Positions 35,484-44,760 are shown, counted from the stretch's first letter. The stretch is DNA of 64,000 nucleotides from Methanomassiliicoccales archaeon (GCA_026394395.1 JAPKYK010000003.1:76547-140546), one strand, 5' to 3'. Program-made: numbers and translations. Notes: generated by a model not told the origin, from the letters alone.

Positions 35484-35899
35484 AATACTATTGCTATAGA
35501 TAATCTTAATAATTTATATCATATTAATATTTTACATATTTTTAATGATAGATATAACATTATTTATTTTATTAATTTTAACACTATTATGAATTATAAT
35601 AATTTTAATAGTTTATTGTACAAACCCATCCATATTTGTAAGCGACGGACTCCCTAACATCAACTTGGATATGGTCTAAAACCGGTTTTACTCCCTCAAT
35701 CCTCATCGAAAAACAGTATTATCGAAAACACGAACCTTGATGCGCATTTTCATTAGGTTAGTGCTGTGCGTTGCGCCATGAAAAAGATTCGATATCGATC
35801 GCTCTCGATTGGAACTTGATTAAACGAGATTATAATATTTTGATTTTTTAAAAATAGATAAGAAGGAAAGGGTTTGAGATGTTTGGTCGCTTGTCCCGC
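35484..35899 (-). other. AT-rich intergenic region with a 14-bp palindrome
   Basis: About 415 bp with no supported gene. The part nearest the antitoxin-like gene is almost pure A/T. A perfect palindrome TAAAACCGGTTTTA lies at 35677-35690, and a shorter one, TCGATATCGA, at 35789-35798. The 35640-35830 part is less AT-rich than its flanks and could be an eroded gene remnant. Confidence 0.4.
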
Positions 35900-36460
35900 T
35901 TAGGCCTTTATGAGCAGCGGCAGGACCGGCTTGCCCTTGACCACCAGGAAGGCGATCGCAGTTGCCATGTAGAGCGCCATAAGGCTGGCGACGGTCCATA
36001 GGATTCCAACGATAGCCCTCATGTCATCGGCCATGTCCGGGTCGAACCACAGCCCCAGGCATATGAATGCCAGGGCAGCGATGACCAGGAATATGGGCAG
36101 TATCTTGACCGGCTGGGCGAAGGCTACGATACCGACCATCAACAGGCCGAGCCCGAAGAAGATCGTGTATATCTCCGCTGCCATGGCATCTCCACCGCTG
36201 GCCATTCCGACAAATCCCAACAGGAATATTGAGAAAAGACCAAAGGCGGATGATACCAGTATGTTCTCGTTCAGGTAGGCAACGATGGTGCAAAGGAATA
36301 GACCCGTGCCGACGACTGCCGCGACACCCAGGATCACCCCCAAACCATCGAATACGCTTAACCCATACATGCCGACCAAGATAGCGATCATACTGACCAG
36401 GAACAAACCCAGTACCTCAGCTCCCGCTAGCTTGATGTGTACGTTGCTTTCTTCTGCCAT
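35900..36460 (-). CDS. Six-helix membrane protein, GPR1/FUN34/YaaH (acetate transporter)-like
   Basis: A 186-residue protein with six evenly spaced hydrophobic helices and a charged N-terminus (MAEESNVHIK). Length, helix count and the polar/Gly pattern resemble the acetate/succinate permease family. The family's NPAPLGL motif after helix 1 is not present, so the assignment is tentative. The start at 36460 is preferred; the frame is open to 36484. It sits alone in AT-rich DNA. Confidence 0.55.
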   Translation of the reverse strand: MAEESNVHIKLAGAEVLGLFLVSMIAILVGMYGLSVFDGLGVILGVAAVVGTGLFLCTIVAYLNENILVSSAFGLFSIFLLGFVGMASGGDAMAAEIYTIFFGLGLLMVGIVAFAQPVKILPIFLVIAALAFICLGLWFDPDMADDMRAIVGILWTVASLMALYMATAIAFLVVKGKPVLPLLIKA

Positions 36461-36879
36461 TTTTATTTCTCCATTTATGGACATAAGAAAGGGTGAGGCT
36501 TATTGCTTGCTGGAATGAACGTTCTAAGAGAACGACGGTCAATTCCAAGGCAACGCACTAACTCTCCCATTTCGATCCCCTCTCCCCTCTGTGTTGTCCC
36601 TTGGATTGATTCAACAATCCTGTTATAGTATCTGCGGGAGTCGATAATATATACTTTATTCGTTTAGGACTGTTTACTTGAATTACTATAGGCCGTTAAG
36701 AACAATATGGCCATTCATCGAGTCAACTGGATTAAGACTACATAATTATTAAATATATGTAAGCACCATTACTACTTCCTAATAATTTGAGTAGCATTTA
36801 TTTTATATTTTATAATATTGGCGATATCTGGCTAATCAATTTTATTTAAAATTTTTAAGATTTCAGACATCGAAGACGA
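36461..36879 (-). other. Intergenic region next to the serine recombinases
   Basis: About 420 bp with no gene that I can support. Sequence close to the membrane-protein gene is mixed; from about 36700 it is strongly AT-rich. It holds one copy of a 19-bp repeat (36746-36764) that recurs beyond the recombinase pair. Confidence 0.4.
36746..36764 (+). repeat. 19-bp direct repeat, copy 1 (possible recombination site)
   Basis: TTATTAAATATATGTAAGC, preceded by CATAA. It matches copy 2 at 38613-38631 in 18 of 19 positions and the same orientation. The two copies bracket the serine recombinase genes. The AT-rich, TATA-like nature means a promoter is the competing explanation. Confidence 0.4.
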
Positions 36880-37734
36880 TTAAGACGCCTCGACGGTTTC
36901 GTCTTTTCCCAGCAAATCATCTGGCAGTAGACAGACCGTCCTATGTCTCTTATCTTTTACCCTTGAGGCAATCTTCTCTTGTACTTGATTGAATGTGAAA
37001 CTGGATATTATGGGGGCGTGCATCGAACGGACCACCAGATCATCCCATCTGCGATGCCCGGCATACACCGGATTGTGCAAGATACGACTAATCGACCAGA
37101 CCGTCCAGTGATTGTCGCTCTTAGTTCCGATATCGTCCTTGTTCAAGCCCCAGGCGATCAGGTCCATGGTCCGCCCAGATAGATATTGATCGTAAATTGA
37201 ACGTACAACTGGAGCCTCTTCCTCATTCTGGACCAGCTCACCATTCTGCAAATGATAACCGTAAGGTACGCGGAAACCAAGAAGTCCCTGGCCAGATTCG
37301 GCCTTCTGCCTCATTCCCATGTACGTTCGTTCACCGATCTGTTCGCTCTCCAGCTGGGCGATGCGTTGGATGATATCAACTACGAAACGACCGACCGCGT
37401 TCGAGGTGTCCAGGGATTCGTTCATGCTGCTGAACTTCTTCCCCCACTTCTCGAGGTTCTCCATCATGGTCATGAAGTTCTTGGAATTGCGGTGGATACG
37501 GTCCATCTTAAGGACCAGGATTATGTCCCACTTCTCCCGCTCTTCCATCATCCTATGATATGCTGGTCGGCGGGTATTGCGGCCAGAGTGACCATCGTCG
37601 ATATAATATCCAGCGATGTCCCAGCCTTGCGCTTCGCAATATGCTTCCAGCCTCTCCTTCTGGGCAGCCAGGGAATAACCTTCTTTGGCCTGGTCCTCGG
37701 TGGAGACCCTGGTATAGATGGCCACCCTAGGCAT
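36880..37734 (-). CDS. Serine recombinase (resolvase/invertase type), second of a pair
   Basis: A 284-residue site-specific recombinase. The resolvase catalytic domain has the nucleophile Ser11 in YTRVSTEDQ and LKMDRIHRN with the catalytic Arg residues. The recombinase domain (PYGYHLQNGELVQNEEEAPVVRSIYDQYLSG, SISRILHNPVYAGHRRW) follows. There is no Cys-rich zinc ribbon or long coiled-coil end, so it is shorter than the 450-600 residue large serine integrases. ATG 37734 overlaps the stop of the upstream recombinase by 8 bp, and the two proteins are clearly related. Confidence 0.92.
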   Translation of the reverse strand: MPRVAIYTRVSTEDQAKEGYSLAAQKERLEAYCEAQGWDIAGYYIDDGHSGRNTRRPAYHRMMEEREKWDIILVLKMDRIHRNSKNFMTMMENLEKWGKKFSSMNESLDTSNAVGRFVVDIIQRIAQLESEQIGERTYMGMRQKAESGQGLLGFRVPYGYHLQNGELVQNEEEAPVVRSIYDQYLSGRTMDLIAWGLNKDDIGTKSDNHWTVWSISRILHNPVYAGHRRWDDLVVRSMHAPIISSFTFNQVQEKIASRVKDKRHRTVCLLPDDLLGKDETVEAS

Positions 37735-38584
37735 GGGCCTCGCTCCTGAACAGGGTTTTAGGAGAGATCCTCTTAGGACCTTTCTTCGATTTGATGCGAG
37801 AGGCGATGAGCTCCTGAACTTCATCGTAGAGCTCTGGCTCGATGATCTTCAATTGAGGGGCGGCCTGTTCGAATCCTTCCCATATCAGTTTTCCAAGGTA
37901 GATGCGATTGGTGAGGATGCCATGGACCGTGGCCCTTTGCCAGATGCCACCGTTCTTTGTCTCCACGCCTTGAGAATCTAAGGCTTCGCATATCTGATTG
38001 AGCGAAGATAGGCCAGTAGCCATCCTGAACATACTAACGACGGCCTGAGCCTCCTGTTCTTCGATCACCAGTTCACCATTCTGATAGTGATATCCATATG
38101 GTTCTGGGCTGCCTAGATGGCCCTTCCCTTCTTTGGCCTTCTGGGTCATGCCCACCTTGACTCTCTCACCGATCTGCTCGCTCTCCAGCTGGGCGATGCG
38201 CTGGATGATGTCCATTACGAACCTGCCAATGGCGGTAGTAGTATCGAAGCTCTCCTGCATGGAGTTGAATTCCTTGTTCCAGGATCGCAGGAAATCCATC
38301 ATCATGGCGAAATTCCGACTGTTGCGGTGGATACGGTCCATCTTAAGGACCACCAGAACGTCCCAGTGATCCTTTTCATGCATCATTTTCTTGTAGTTAG
38401 GGCGCTCAGCGCTCCTACCGCTGTATCCATCGTCAACATACTCATAGAATACCGTCCATCCCCTGGCCAGGCAGTAGGAGCGAAGCCGTTTGAGCTGAGC
38501 AGGGATGCTGTAGCCTTCTCTGGCCTGGTCCTCCGTTGAAACACGGACATAGATCGCTGCCCTGAGATGCTCATTGTCTGACAT
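37727..38584 (-). CDS. Serine recombinase (resolvase/invertase type), first of a pair
   Basis: A 285-residue recombinase very like its downstream neighbour: Ser16 in YVRVSTEDQAREGYS, LKMDRIHRNSRNFAMMMDFL, and the shared IQRIAQLESEQIGER helix. The recombinase domain is GYHYQNGELVIEEQEAQAVVSMF and ILTNRIYLGKLIWEGF. It too lacks a zinc ribbon. It ends in TAG. The start region carries TTGTCTGACA (38574-38583), repeated upstream at 38638-38647. Two half-size recombinases encoded with an overlap suggest they work together. Confidence 0.92.
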   Translation of the reverse strand: MSDNEHLRAAIYVRVSTEDQAREGYSIPAQLKRLRSYCLARGWTVFYEYVDDGYSGRSAERPNYKKMMHEKDHWDVLVVLKMDRIHRNSRNFAMMMDFLRSWNKEFNSMQESFDTTTAIGRFVMDIIQRIAQLESEQIGERVKVGMTQKAKEGKGHLGSPEPYGYHYQNGELVIEEQEAQAVVSMFRMATGLSSLNQICEALDSQGVETKNGGIWQRATVHGILTNRIYLGKLIWEGFEQAAPQLKIIEPELYDEVQELIASRIKSKKGPKRISPKTLFRSEAHA

Positions 38585-38612
38585 TTGACCGCGGAATCAC
38601 ATCATAATAGCT

Positions 38613-38631
38613 TTATTAAATATATATAAGC
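38613..38631 (+). repeat. 19-bp direct repeat, copy 2 (possible recombination site)
   Basis: TTATTAAATATATATAAGC, one mismatch from copy 1. It also has CATAAT upstream, separated by five extra bases compared with copy 1. On the minus strand it reads as a good TATA element for the recombinase operon, so both roles are possible. Confidence 0.4.
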
Positions 38632-38636
38632 CGACA

Positions 38637-38649
38637 TTTGTCTGACAAA
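38637..38649 (-). promoter_or_regulatory. Candidate operator of the recombinase operon
   Basis: TTTGTCTGACAAA is a 13-bp inverted repeat around a central T. Its core TTGTCTGACA occurs again at 38574-38583 over the recombinase start codon, 64 bp away. Two copies flanking the promoter fit binding by a dimeric protein, perhaps the recombinase itself. Confidence 0.35.
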
Positions 38650-38977
38650 AACTAATACACATCGTTATTCATTTATTTAATTAAACATATAGCTATACAT
38701 GATAAAATAGTTAAGAATTATTAAAACAAGATCGTTCGAATTGCTTTCTTGAAAAATTATTATTAAATTATTATCATATGTTAAACAACATACTAAACTA
38801 ATTGCATATATTTATATTATTATATGCATTATATTTATTATATTTTATGTATATATTATATCCAAAATCTAATAATGATTATCTTGTTGCTAAATCATTA
38901 GAATAAATATAGCATTATAATCAATTTTTATTATTAAAATCGAAAATACTAAATTACTTCGAGGCATTCAATCCTAC

Positions 38978-39445
38978 ATGGCAAAGGTCGAAGGTATTAC
39001 GGGATTGACCAAACTATTTCGGGAATCCATAACCGCAGCGCCGAATGGTGGTCTGGTCGTTTTCCTAGGCTCGGAGGCGGTCTGCTCTCCGTTCGCGCAA
39101 TTGCTTGCCTATGCTGTAAGGGACAGGAAGATGTCCTTCTGCTTTAGCCCTAAGGCGATATGGGACAAATGCAGCCCGATGACATGGGTGGAAGGCGTGG
39201 GTTACCAGGTCAGTAAAGGAAAGGTCGATCTTTCTGTAACGAGCGTCATTGTGGTGCTTGGAGGACTGGCGATTCCAAAGTTCGGATGCCCGGTTGAGGA
39301 GGTCAATTCCTTCATATCTAAGGTCCTTAGAAAACCCTTGATAGTGGGAGTGGGGTTTATGGATGTCTTCCAGCATTCTGGGTGGGACAGTAAGATCAGC
39401 TTTGACGCGATGATCAATGTTTACATGTCCGCGGAGATGGTTTGA
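38978..39445 (+). CDS. DUF2124 family protein
   Basis: A 155-residue protein. The GLTKLFRE start, the VVFLGSEAVCSPFAQLLAYAVRDRKM segment and SVIVVLGGLAIPKFGCPVEEV resemble DUF2124, a family I know mainly from methanogenic archaea. The fold looks Rossmann-like. The function is unknown. The single conserved Cys in EAVCSPF is worth noting. It is the first GC-rich gene after the AT-rich stretch and has no clear operon partner. Confidence 0.68.
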   Translation: MAKVEGITGLTKLFRESITAAPNGGLVVFLGSEAVCSPFAQLLAYAVRDRKMSFCFSPKAIWDKCSPMTWVEGVGYQVSKGKVDLSVTSVIVVLGGLAIPKFGCPVEEVNSFISKVLRKPLIVGVGFMDVFQHSGWDSKISFDAMINVYMSAEMV

Positions 39446-39503
39446 CCGATTTTATCAGGGGTCGGATCATTGTCCCTGCGTTCAACATTTTTTCTGATAA
39501 ACC

Positions 39504-40886
39504 CTAAGTAAACCAGTGGGCTCGGGCCTGCGTCGACCGATGGTCCACGATCGTCCTCTTCTTCATGAACATGGTTATGCGACGGTTCGTGCTAGCTATG
39601 CCACTGCATTTCCATCCCTGGAAAAGTTCCCCGCAATTGATGGTGCGCCCATACTCATTTATCCAGACGTTGCCGGCCTCCAATCTACGAGCCAACGCCT
39701 CTCCTTTGACCAGATCGGACGTCCAGATAGTGGCGCCAAGGCCATAATCACTGTCGTTCGCCAGCCTGATGGCCTCTTCCTCATCCTTGACCACCCGTAT
39801 CGGGAGCACCGGACCAAAGGTCTCTTCCCTAATTATTTCCAATGAATCGTCGGTGACCTTGAGCACGGTAGGTTCGAAGTAGTATCCCAGGCCGGGAATG
39901 TTCTCCCCTCCGGTCAATAGCTCGCAGCCGTTCATGACCGCACGATGCACCTTCTCATGTACTCTGGCCCTGGCCTCCTCCCTGATGAGCGGCCCTATCT
40001 GCTGCTTTGGGTCGACCCGCGCTACCACTCTAAGCAGCTCGATGATGAATCTGTTAGCGATGCTTTGGACCACATATAGCCTCTTTATTCTGATGCATAC
40101 CTGACCTCCATGGGAGAACGCTCCGCTGGCCACTCCTCTGGCGGTGCTCTTCACATCAGCGTCGGCGCATACGATACCGGCATCGTTCCCGGAGAGTTCC
40201 ATTATCATGGGCTTGATCCCAGCATTGTGCATTATGTCCAATCCAGTGGAGCGTCCCCCGGTGAAGACCAGGGCGTCAAAGGGAGCAGCGACCATGGCCT
40301 TGCCCACCTCGGGTCCGCCGATCAGCGTTTGGAATAGATCACCGGGCATAGAAGTTCGGTCAAAGGCCTCCTTGACCTTCAGACCGGTCATGGTGGTTAG
40401 TTCCGAGGGTTTAAAGACCACGGCGTTGCCAGCCAGCAATGCTGGTATTACCGTGATCATGGTCTGCCACAGAGGATAGTTCCAGATACCAATCTGCCCG
40501 ACGATACCATGAGGGACGAGGTTTATGGTGGCCTTGGTGTCCGGCCAACCGGCCGGGTCCAGAGGGAAGTCGTAGTCCCCAACGCTGCGAAGCTCGGAGA
40601 CATAATGGTCGAACCCCTTGATGACGCCGTTGTAGGTGCCGATGACGTCCTTCTGCGGAAAGCCGCCTTCCAGCACCTCGGTGGCGATGAGGTCGTCCTT
40701 CATGGACAGCATGGCAGAGCGCAGTTCCAGTACTGCCTCAATCCTCTCCTCCTTGGACCATTTGGCCATCCAATTTCGCTGCGCCTCACGTCCGCGAACG
40801 ATGCTGGAAAGTACGTCCTCGGGACTGCTCGCGGTGAACTCCTTGATGACCTCACCGGTGCGGGGATTGATCGAACGGACGGCCAT
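39504..40886 (-). CDS. Aldehyde dehydrogenase family protein (succinate-semialdehyde type)
   Basis: NAD(P)-dependent oxidation of an aldehyde to an acid. It has 460 residues. Catalytic Cys264 is in GGQVCIR, the general base Glu230 is in MELSGNDA, and Asn136 is in GIWNYPLW. The start (SINPRTGEVIKEF) and length match the SSADH/GabD-like group. Which aldehyde is used cannot be decided. It stands alone, 90 bp from the flavodoxin gene on the same strand. Confidence 0.9.
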   Translation of the reverse strand: MAVRSINPRTGEVIKEFTASSPEDVLSSIVRGREAQRNWMAKWSKEERIEAVLELRSAMLSMKDDLIATEVLEGGFPQKDVIGTYNGVIKGFDHYVSELRSVGDYDFPLDPAGWPDTKATINLVPHGIVGQIGIWNYPLWQTMITVIPALLAGNAVVFKPSELTTMTGLKVKEAFDRTSMPGDLFQTLIGGPEVGKAMVAAPFDALVFTGGRSTGLDIMHNAGIKPMIMELSGNDAGIVCADADVKSTARGVASGAFSHGGQVCIRIKRLYVVQSIANRFIIELLRVVARVDPKQQIGPLIREEARARVHEKVHRAVMNGCELLTGGENIPGLGYYFEPTVLKVTDDSLEIIREETFGPVLPIRVVKDEEEAIRLANDSDYGLGATIWTSDLVKGEALARRLEAGNVWINEYGRTINCGELFQGWKCSGIASTNRRITMFMKKRTIVDHRSTQARAHWFT

Positions 40887-40976
40887 GTATTATCTATTGT
40901 TGTCCAGGGTTTAATCCTTGCGTAACGATGTCTGGACGGTCACCGACAACCGACGTAGAGCTATGCGGGTCGGTTC

Positions 40977-41444
40977 TCAAACCTTGGCGGTCAATTTCAT
41001 GGCTAGTTCCTTCCCCCAAGAGGCGGCCTTATCCAGCTCCCCTTCGGAGAACTCGTAGGCGTCCTTTTTCCCTTTGATGTAGACCTGCAACGCCGGCTGA
41101 GCGATGTTCATCCCGAGGTCCTTAAGCTTGGACTCCAAGGCCTTGTTGGCGTTCCCGCTGATCACCGATTTGAGCTGGGTATCGAAGCTGGCTGCGGACC
41201 GTCCTGACAATGGTTTCCCCTTCAGTCCGTCCAAGAACTCCATGGTCGCCTTGGTCGGGGCCCAGGCCATGGTCGGAGAGCCTACTATCAGGCAGTCGAA
41301 CTCCTGTGCGGTCTGTTTGGCGTCCCCCACCGGAAGCAACGTTGCGTCCAGCCCTCCGTCCTTCAAAGAGCTGACGATGACCTGGGCCACCTTGGCCGTC
41401 ATCTTTACCGCCGACACTGAATCGTATACCATTAATGCTTTCAA
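40977..41444 (-). CDS. Flavodoxin
   Basis: A 155-residue FMN-binding electron carrier. It begins MKALMVYDSVSAVKMTAKVA, a diverged form of the phosphate loop (usual T-x-T-G-N-T), and has VGSPTMAWAPT in the isoalloxazine loop. The archaeal flavodoxin or FprA C-terminal domain type fits. The partner is unknown. Confidence 0.85.
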   Translation of the reverse strand: MKALMVYDSVSAVKMTAKVAQVIVSSLKDGGLDATLLPVGDAKQTAQEFDCLIVGSPTMAWAPTKATMEFLDGLKGKPLSGRSAASFDTQLKSVISGNANKALESKLKDLGMNIAQPALQVYIKGKKDAYEFSEGELDKAASWGKELAMKLTAKV

Positions 41445-41582
41445 CGATACACCTCTGAAAAATACTGGGATGTTCTAGAATTTGTTAGTGTATAAACGTT
41501 GCTAATCGAACCCCTCGGCAATCTCTACTGGTTATAAAAAATGAAAATAAGGAAAGGATTTGGAAAGGGGTTTGGACTTGGC

Positions 41583-42902
41583 CTATTTCCTCTTGATCAG
41601 GAACACGGCAGCCCCGGCCACTACCACTATCGCGGCGACTAGTATTATCCCGAGGTACGGGGGGTCCATGAAGAATCCGGCGATACCGTCCTGGCCTTCA
41701 TTGACGTTGGACTGATAATCGGCGATGTCCGCAATGTGCTCCTCGGCCACTGCAGGATCGACCGCTGCCATCGTGGTCAAGTTCCCGTTTATGTACGTAG
41801 CAACGCCATCGTCCATTTCATTCTTGTCTATTTCGAAATAGGACATGAAGCCTACATCGGGGGAGTAGTAGTACTTTACCGGCGAGTCAGATTCTCCCAC
41901 CTGGATCTCGTAGACGCCTATCTGACCTAGGTATGGGTCGTTGAGGATGAAGTAGTCGGTGCATCGCATGTCGAGCTTGAACTCGTCAGTGACATACTCC
42001 TCTATGACGCCCTGATCTATCGGGCTGTTGAGGACCCCATGGATCTCCTCGAAGATTATGGGGAAGTCAGTGAAGCCAGTAATATTGTAGAACTCTTCCG
42101 TGAATAGGTTGTCCTTCATATCGTCGGGCAGTCCCTGGACATCCAGGCTTCCGGTCAGGGTCCCGTTGAGGGTGGCCACCGAGGTCACGTTCCAGATATT
42201 ACCGACGTCCATAGGGAAGTCCCATAGGTTCAGGGCAGGGTCGAAGGCGAGGTCCATGCCCAGGTTGAGCTCGAAATCACCGCTCACGTCGTAGTCATCA
42301 TACGAGTATTCCTGGGTCATGTTGGTCCAGTCCATATCGGAGTTCGGTATGTTGTCAGCTACGAAATCCGCTGAGGCAGTGATCTTGACGTTCGTGACCA
42401 CGGACTTGATGGCCATGGTGTTCTTATCGAACGTTATATCTGCATTGACGACCAGTGCGGCGTCCAAGTTGACATCGGCGCTGATCGTGACCTCTTCCTT
42501 TTCAGGTGTATCGGACATGTTGTACGTTCCAGCCACTTCTTTCAAAGCGCTGAACGACAGGGTCGCGTCGAGGGAGGCCTTGGCAGCCATGTCCATGCTT
42601 AGGACATACGTCGTATCGTTGGCTTCAGTTACCTCGAAAAGTAACCAGAACTCAGTCCCTCCGTTCAAGCTCAGCTCGTTGACCTCTCCAACCACTTCCA
42701 ATAGGTTGGTAAAGTTATCCAGCGTCTCCGCGTATGAGGCGCCGACGTCCGTCTCCGAACCAAAGGCCCATTGGGTCCCCTCGGTCCATACCGGTGCTTG
42801 CGCAGTTGGTGTGATAGTAAATGCCAACGCAGGAACGGCCAGGGAGCTCAAGAGACACAAAAAGGTTAAGGCACATATCAATGGACTTAGCATTTTTTTC
42901 AT
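41583..42902 (-). CDS. Exported, membrane-anchored surface protein of unknown function
   Basis: A 439-residue protein with a signal peptide (MKKMLSPLICALTFLCLLSSLAVPALA) and a C-terminal membrane helix (LGIILVAAIVVVAGAAVFLI) followed by KRK. The extracellular part is acidic and rich in Asn, Asp and Thr, with several N-glycosylation sequons (NMS, NDT, NVT, NGT) and few Cys. It reads as beta-rich. No family is recognised. Its architecture of signal, ectodomain and anchor is like other archaeal surface proteins here. Confidence 0.72.
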   Translation of the reverse strand: MKKMLSPLICALTFLCLLSSLAVPALAFTITPTAQAPVWTEGTQWAFGSETDVGASYAETLDNFTNLLEVVGEVNELSLNGGTEFWLLFEVTEANDTTYVLSMDMAAKASLDATLSFSALKEVAGTYNMSDTPEKEEVTISADVNLDAALVVNADITFDKNTMAIKSVVTNVKITASADFVADNIPNSDMDWTNMTQEYSYDDYDVSGDFELNLGMDLAFDPALNLWDFPMDVGNIWNVTSVATLNGTLTGSLDVQGLPDDMKDNLFTEEFYNITGFTDFPIIFEEIHGVLNSPIDQGVIEEYVTDEFKLDMRCTDYFILNDPYLGQIGVYEIQVGESDSPVKYYYSPDVGFMSYFEIDKNEMDDGVATYINGNLTTMAAVDPAVAEEHIADIADYQSNVNEGQDGIAGFFMDPPYLGIILVAAIVVVAGAAVFLIKRK

Positions 42903-42974
42903 GATTCATCCCATCTATTGAATTAAGAATGTAATTGACTAAATGGATATTAAATTTGTTGAACCTGGAATCAT

Positions 42975-42984
42975 AAAAAAAAAA
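42975..42984 (-). terminator. Oligo-T terminator after the thermosome gene
   Basis: Ten consecutive T on the minus strand, about 50 bp past the thermosome stop, a strong archaeal termination signal. Confidence 0.5.
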
Positions 42985-43034
42985 GAAAAAGGAAAAGAAT
43001 TGCTGGGAAATGGTTTTGGCTGGCGATGGGATGC

Positions 43035-44714
43035 TTACATCATCCCGGGCATGCCACCCATACCGCCCATTCCGCCCATACCGCCCATGTCCATGCCGCC
43101 CGGGGGTGCCGGGGGTCCCTTCTTGGAGGCGATGACGTCGTCGATCCTCAGGATCATGTTGGCCACCTCGGCCGCGGACTTGACGGCCTGGGTCTTGACT
43201 CTCAGGGGCTCGATGACATTGTTCTTCAACATGTCGGCCGGCTTTCCAGCGTTCAGGTCCAGCCCCATGTTCTTGGAGTTGGCGCCCTTCTTCTCGTGGG
43301 CGGACTTCAACTGGATGACCATGTCGATGGCGTCCAGTCCGGCGTTCTCGGCCAGGGCCCAGGGTATGATCTCCATGGCGGTTGCGAAGGCCTCGATGGC
43401 CAGCTGCTCACGTCCACCGACGGTGGAGGCGTAGCTCGCCAGGCGCAGGGACAGCTCTATCTCGGGGGCGCCGGCACCGGGGACGATCTTGCCGTCCTCC
43501 AGGGCCACGCCGACCACGCGCAGGGCGTCGTGCAGGGACCTCTCGACCTCGTCCACCACGTGCTCGGTACCGCCGCGCACGATGATGCTGATGGCCTTCG
43601 GGTTCTTGCAACCGGTGATGAATATCATGTCGTTCTCGCCGACCTTCCTCTGCTCCACGACGGCGGCGACACCCAGGTCCTCCTTGGAGATGTTGTCGAT
43701 CTTGCCGACGATAGTGCCTCCGGTGGCCTTGGCGATCTTTTCCAGGTCAGACTCCTTGAGCCTGCGGGCGGCGAATATTCCGGCCTTGGCCAGGTAGTGC
43801 TGGACCAGGTCGTCCACTCCTTTCTGGCAGAAGACCACGGTGGCGCCAACGGCGGCTATCTGGTCGACCATGGCCTTCAGGACGGCCTCTTCCTCGTCCA
43901 GGAAGCGCTGCATCTGGGAGGGGTCGCGTATCTGGATCTTGGCGTCGACCTCGGTCTTTTTGACCTCCATGGGGACACTGAGCAGGGCGATCTTGGCGTT
44001 CTTTACCTGCAAGGCCATGCGGGGGTGAACCCTTTCCTTGTCAATGACTATGCCTTCGATGATCTCGGTTTCGGCGATGGACCCACCGGTCCTCTTCTCC
44101 ACCTTGATGTTCTCGATGTCGACGGTGTAGCCCTTGCCAGCCTTCTCGGACACGGACTTGACGGCCTTTACCGCGATCTCGGCCAGGAACTTTCCCTGGC
44201 CTCCGACGCTCTTTCCGGTCATGGCGGTCATGGCCACCATCTTCAGCATCTCGGTGTCCGTGGAAGTTATGGGCACAGCTATGGTGTCCAGAATCTTGAT
44301 GGCCTCGGCAGCGGCCATCTTGTAGCCGTTGGCGATGATGGTGGGGTGAATGTTCTGCTCCACCAAGGCCTCGGCCTTCTTCAAAAGCTCCCCGGCGATT
44401 ACTACCGAGGAGGTGGTCCCGTCGCCGCACTCAGTGTCCTGGGTCTTGGCGATCTCGACGACCATCTTTGCCGCCGGGTGCTGAACGTCAATCTCCTTCA
44501 GGATGGTGACGCCGTCGTTGGTGATGACGACGTCGCCCATGGAGTCGACCAGCATCTTGTCCATCCCCTTTGGCCCCAGGGTCGACCTGACAGAGTCAGC
44601 GACCGCGCGGGCGGCGGCGATGTTGTTGAACTGTGCTTCCTTGTTCTTTGATCTATCTGTACCTTCGCGAAGAATTATGATAGGCTGATTTCCTTGTCCC
44701 ATTCCGTAAGCCAT
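43035..44714 (-). CDS. thsA: Thermosome subunit (group II chaperonin)
   Basis: A 559-residue ATP-driven protein-folding chaperonin of the archaeal cytosol. It has [23 protein letters not shown] near the start, the ATP motif [15 protein letters not shown] and [17 protein letters not shown]. The C-terminus is a Gly-Gly-Met-rich tail ([16 protein letters not shown]) that fills the cage. A Shine-Dalgarno AAGGAGG (44721-44727) and a TATA box lie upstream. Confidence 0.98.
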   Translation of the reverse strand: MAYGMGQGNQPIIILREGTDRSKNKEAQFNNIAAARAVADSVRSTLGPKGMDKMLVDSMGDVVITNDGVTILKEIDVQHPAAKMVVEIAKTQDTECGDGTTSSVVIAGELLKKAEALVEQNIHPTIIANGYKMAAAEAIKILDTIAVPITSTDTEMLKMVAMTAMTGKSVGGQGKFLAEIAVKAVKSVSEKAGKGYTVDIENIKVEKRTGGSIAETEIIEGIVIDKERVHPRMALQVKNAKIALLSVPMEVKKTEVDAKIQIRDPSQMQRFLDEEEAVLKAMVDQIAAVGATVVFCQKGVDDLVQHYLAKAGIFAARRLKESDLEKIAKATGGTIVGKIDNISKEDLGVAAVVEQRKVGENDMIFITGCKNPKAISIIVRGGTEHVVDEVERSLHDALRVVGVALEDGKIVPGAGAPEIELSLRLASYASTVGGREQLAIEAFATAMEIIPWALAENAGLDAIDMVIQLKSAHEKKGANSKNMGLDLNAGKPADMLKNNVIEPLRVKTQAVKSAAEVANMILRIDDVIASKKGPPAPPGGMDMGGMGGMGGMGGMPGMM

Positions 44715-44745
44715 TATGAGCCTCCTTACGGTCGGTATTTTATCG

Positions 44746-44760
44746 CTTCTATATAAGATT
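44746..44760 (-). promoter_or_regulatory. TATA box of the thermosome gene
   Basis: Minus-strand AATCTTATATAGAAG, 32-46 bp upstream of the start codon. This gives a leader of about 15 nt that contains the Shine-Dalgarno sequence. Confidence 0.55.

Larger units (their letters stand above)
38585..38977 (+). other. Very AT-rich intergenic region
   Basis: About 390 bp between the recombinase pair and the DUF2124 gene. No gene is seen. It contains copy 2 of the 19-bp repeat, a near-palindrome TTTGTCTGACAAA at 38637-38649, and from 38680 onward almost only A and T. Such DNA is typical of island edges or of binding sites for chromatin proteins. Confidence 0.45.

Noticed and set aside
36880-38584. 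Phage integrase of an integrated virus
   Set aside because: No capsid, portal, terminase or replication genes lie nearby; only the recombinase pair is present.
33765-38977. CRISPR array or defence island in the AT-rich stretch
   Set aside because: No regularly spaced repeats and no cas or recognisable defence genes; only two 19-bp repeats nearly 1.9 kb apart.
43026-44651. A 541-codon open frame opposite the thermosome gene
   Set aside because: It is a shadow of a highly conserved gene on the other strand, with low-complexity Asp/Gly/Leu/His content.
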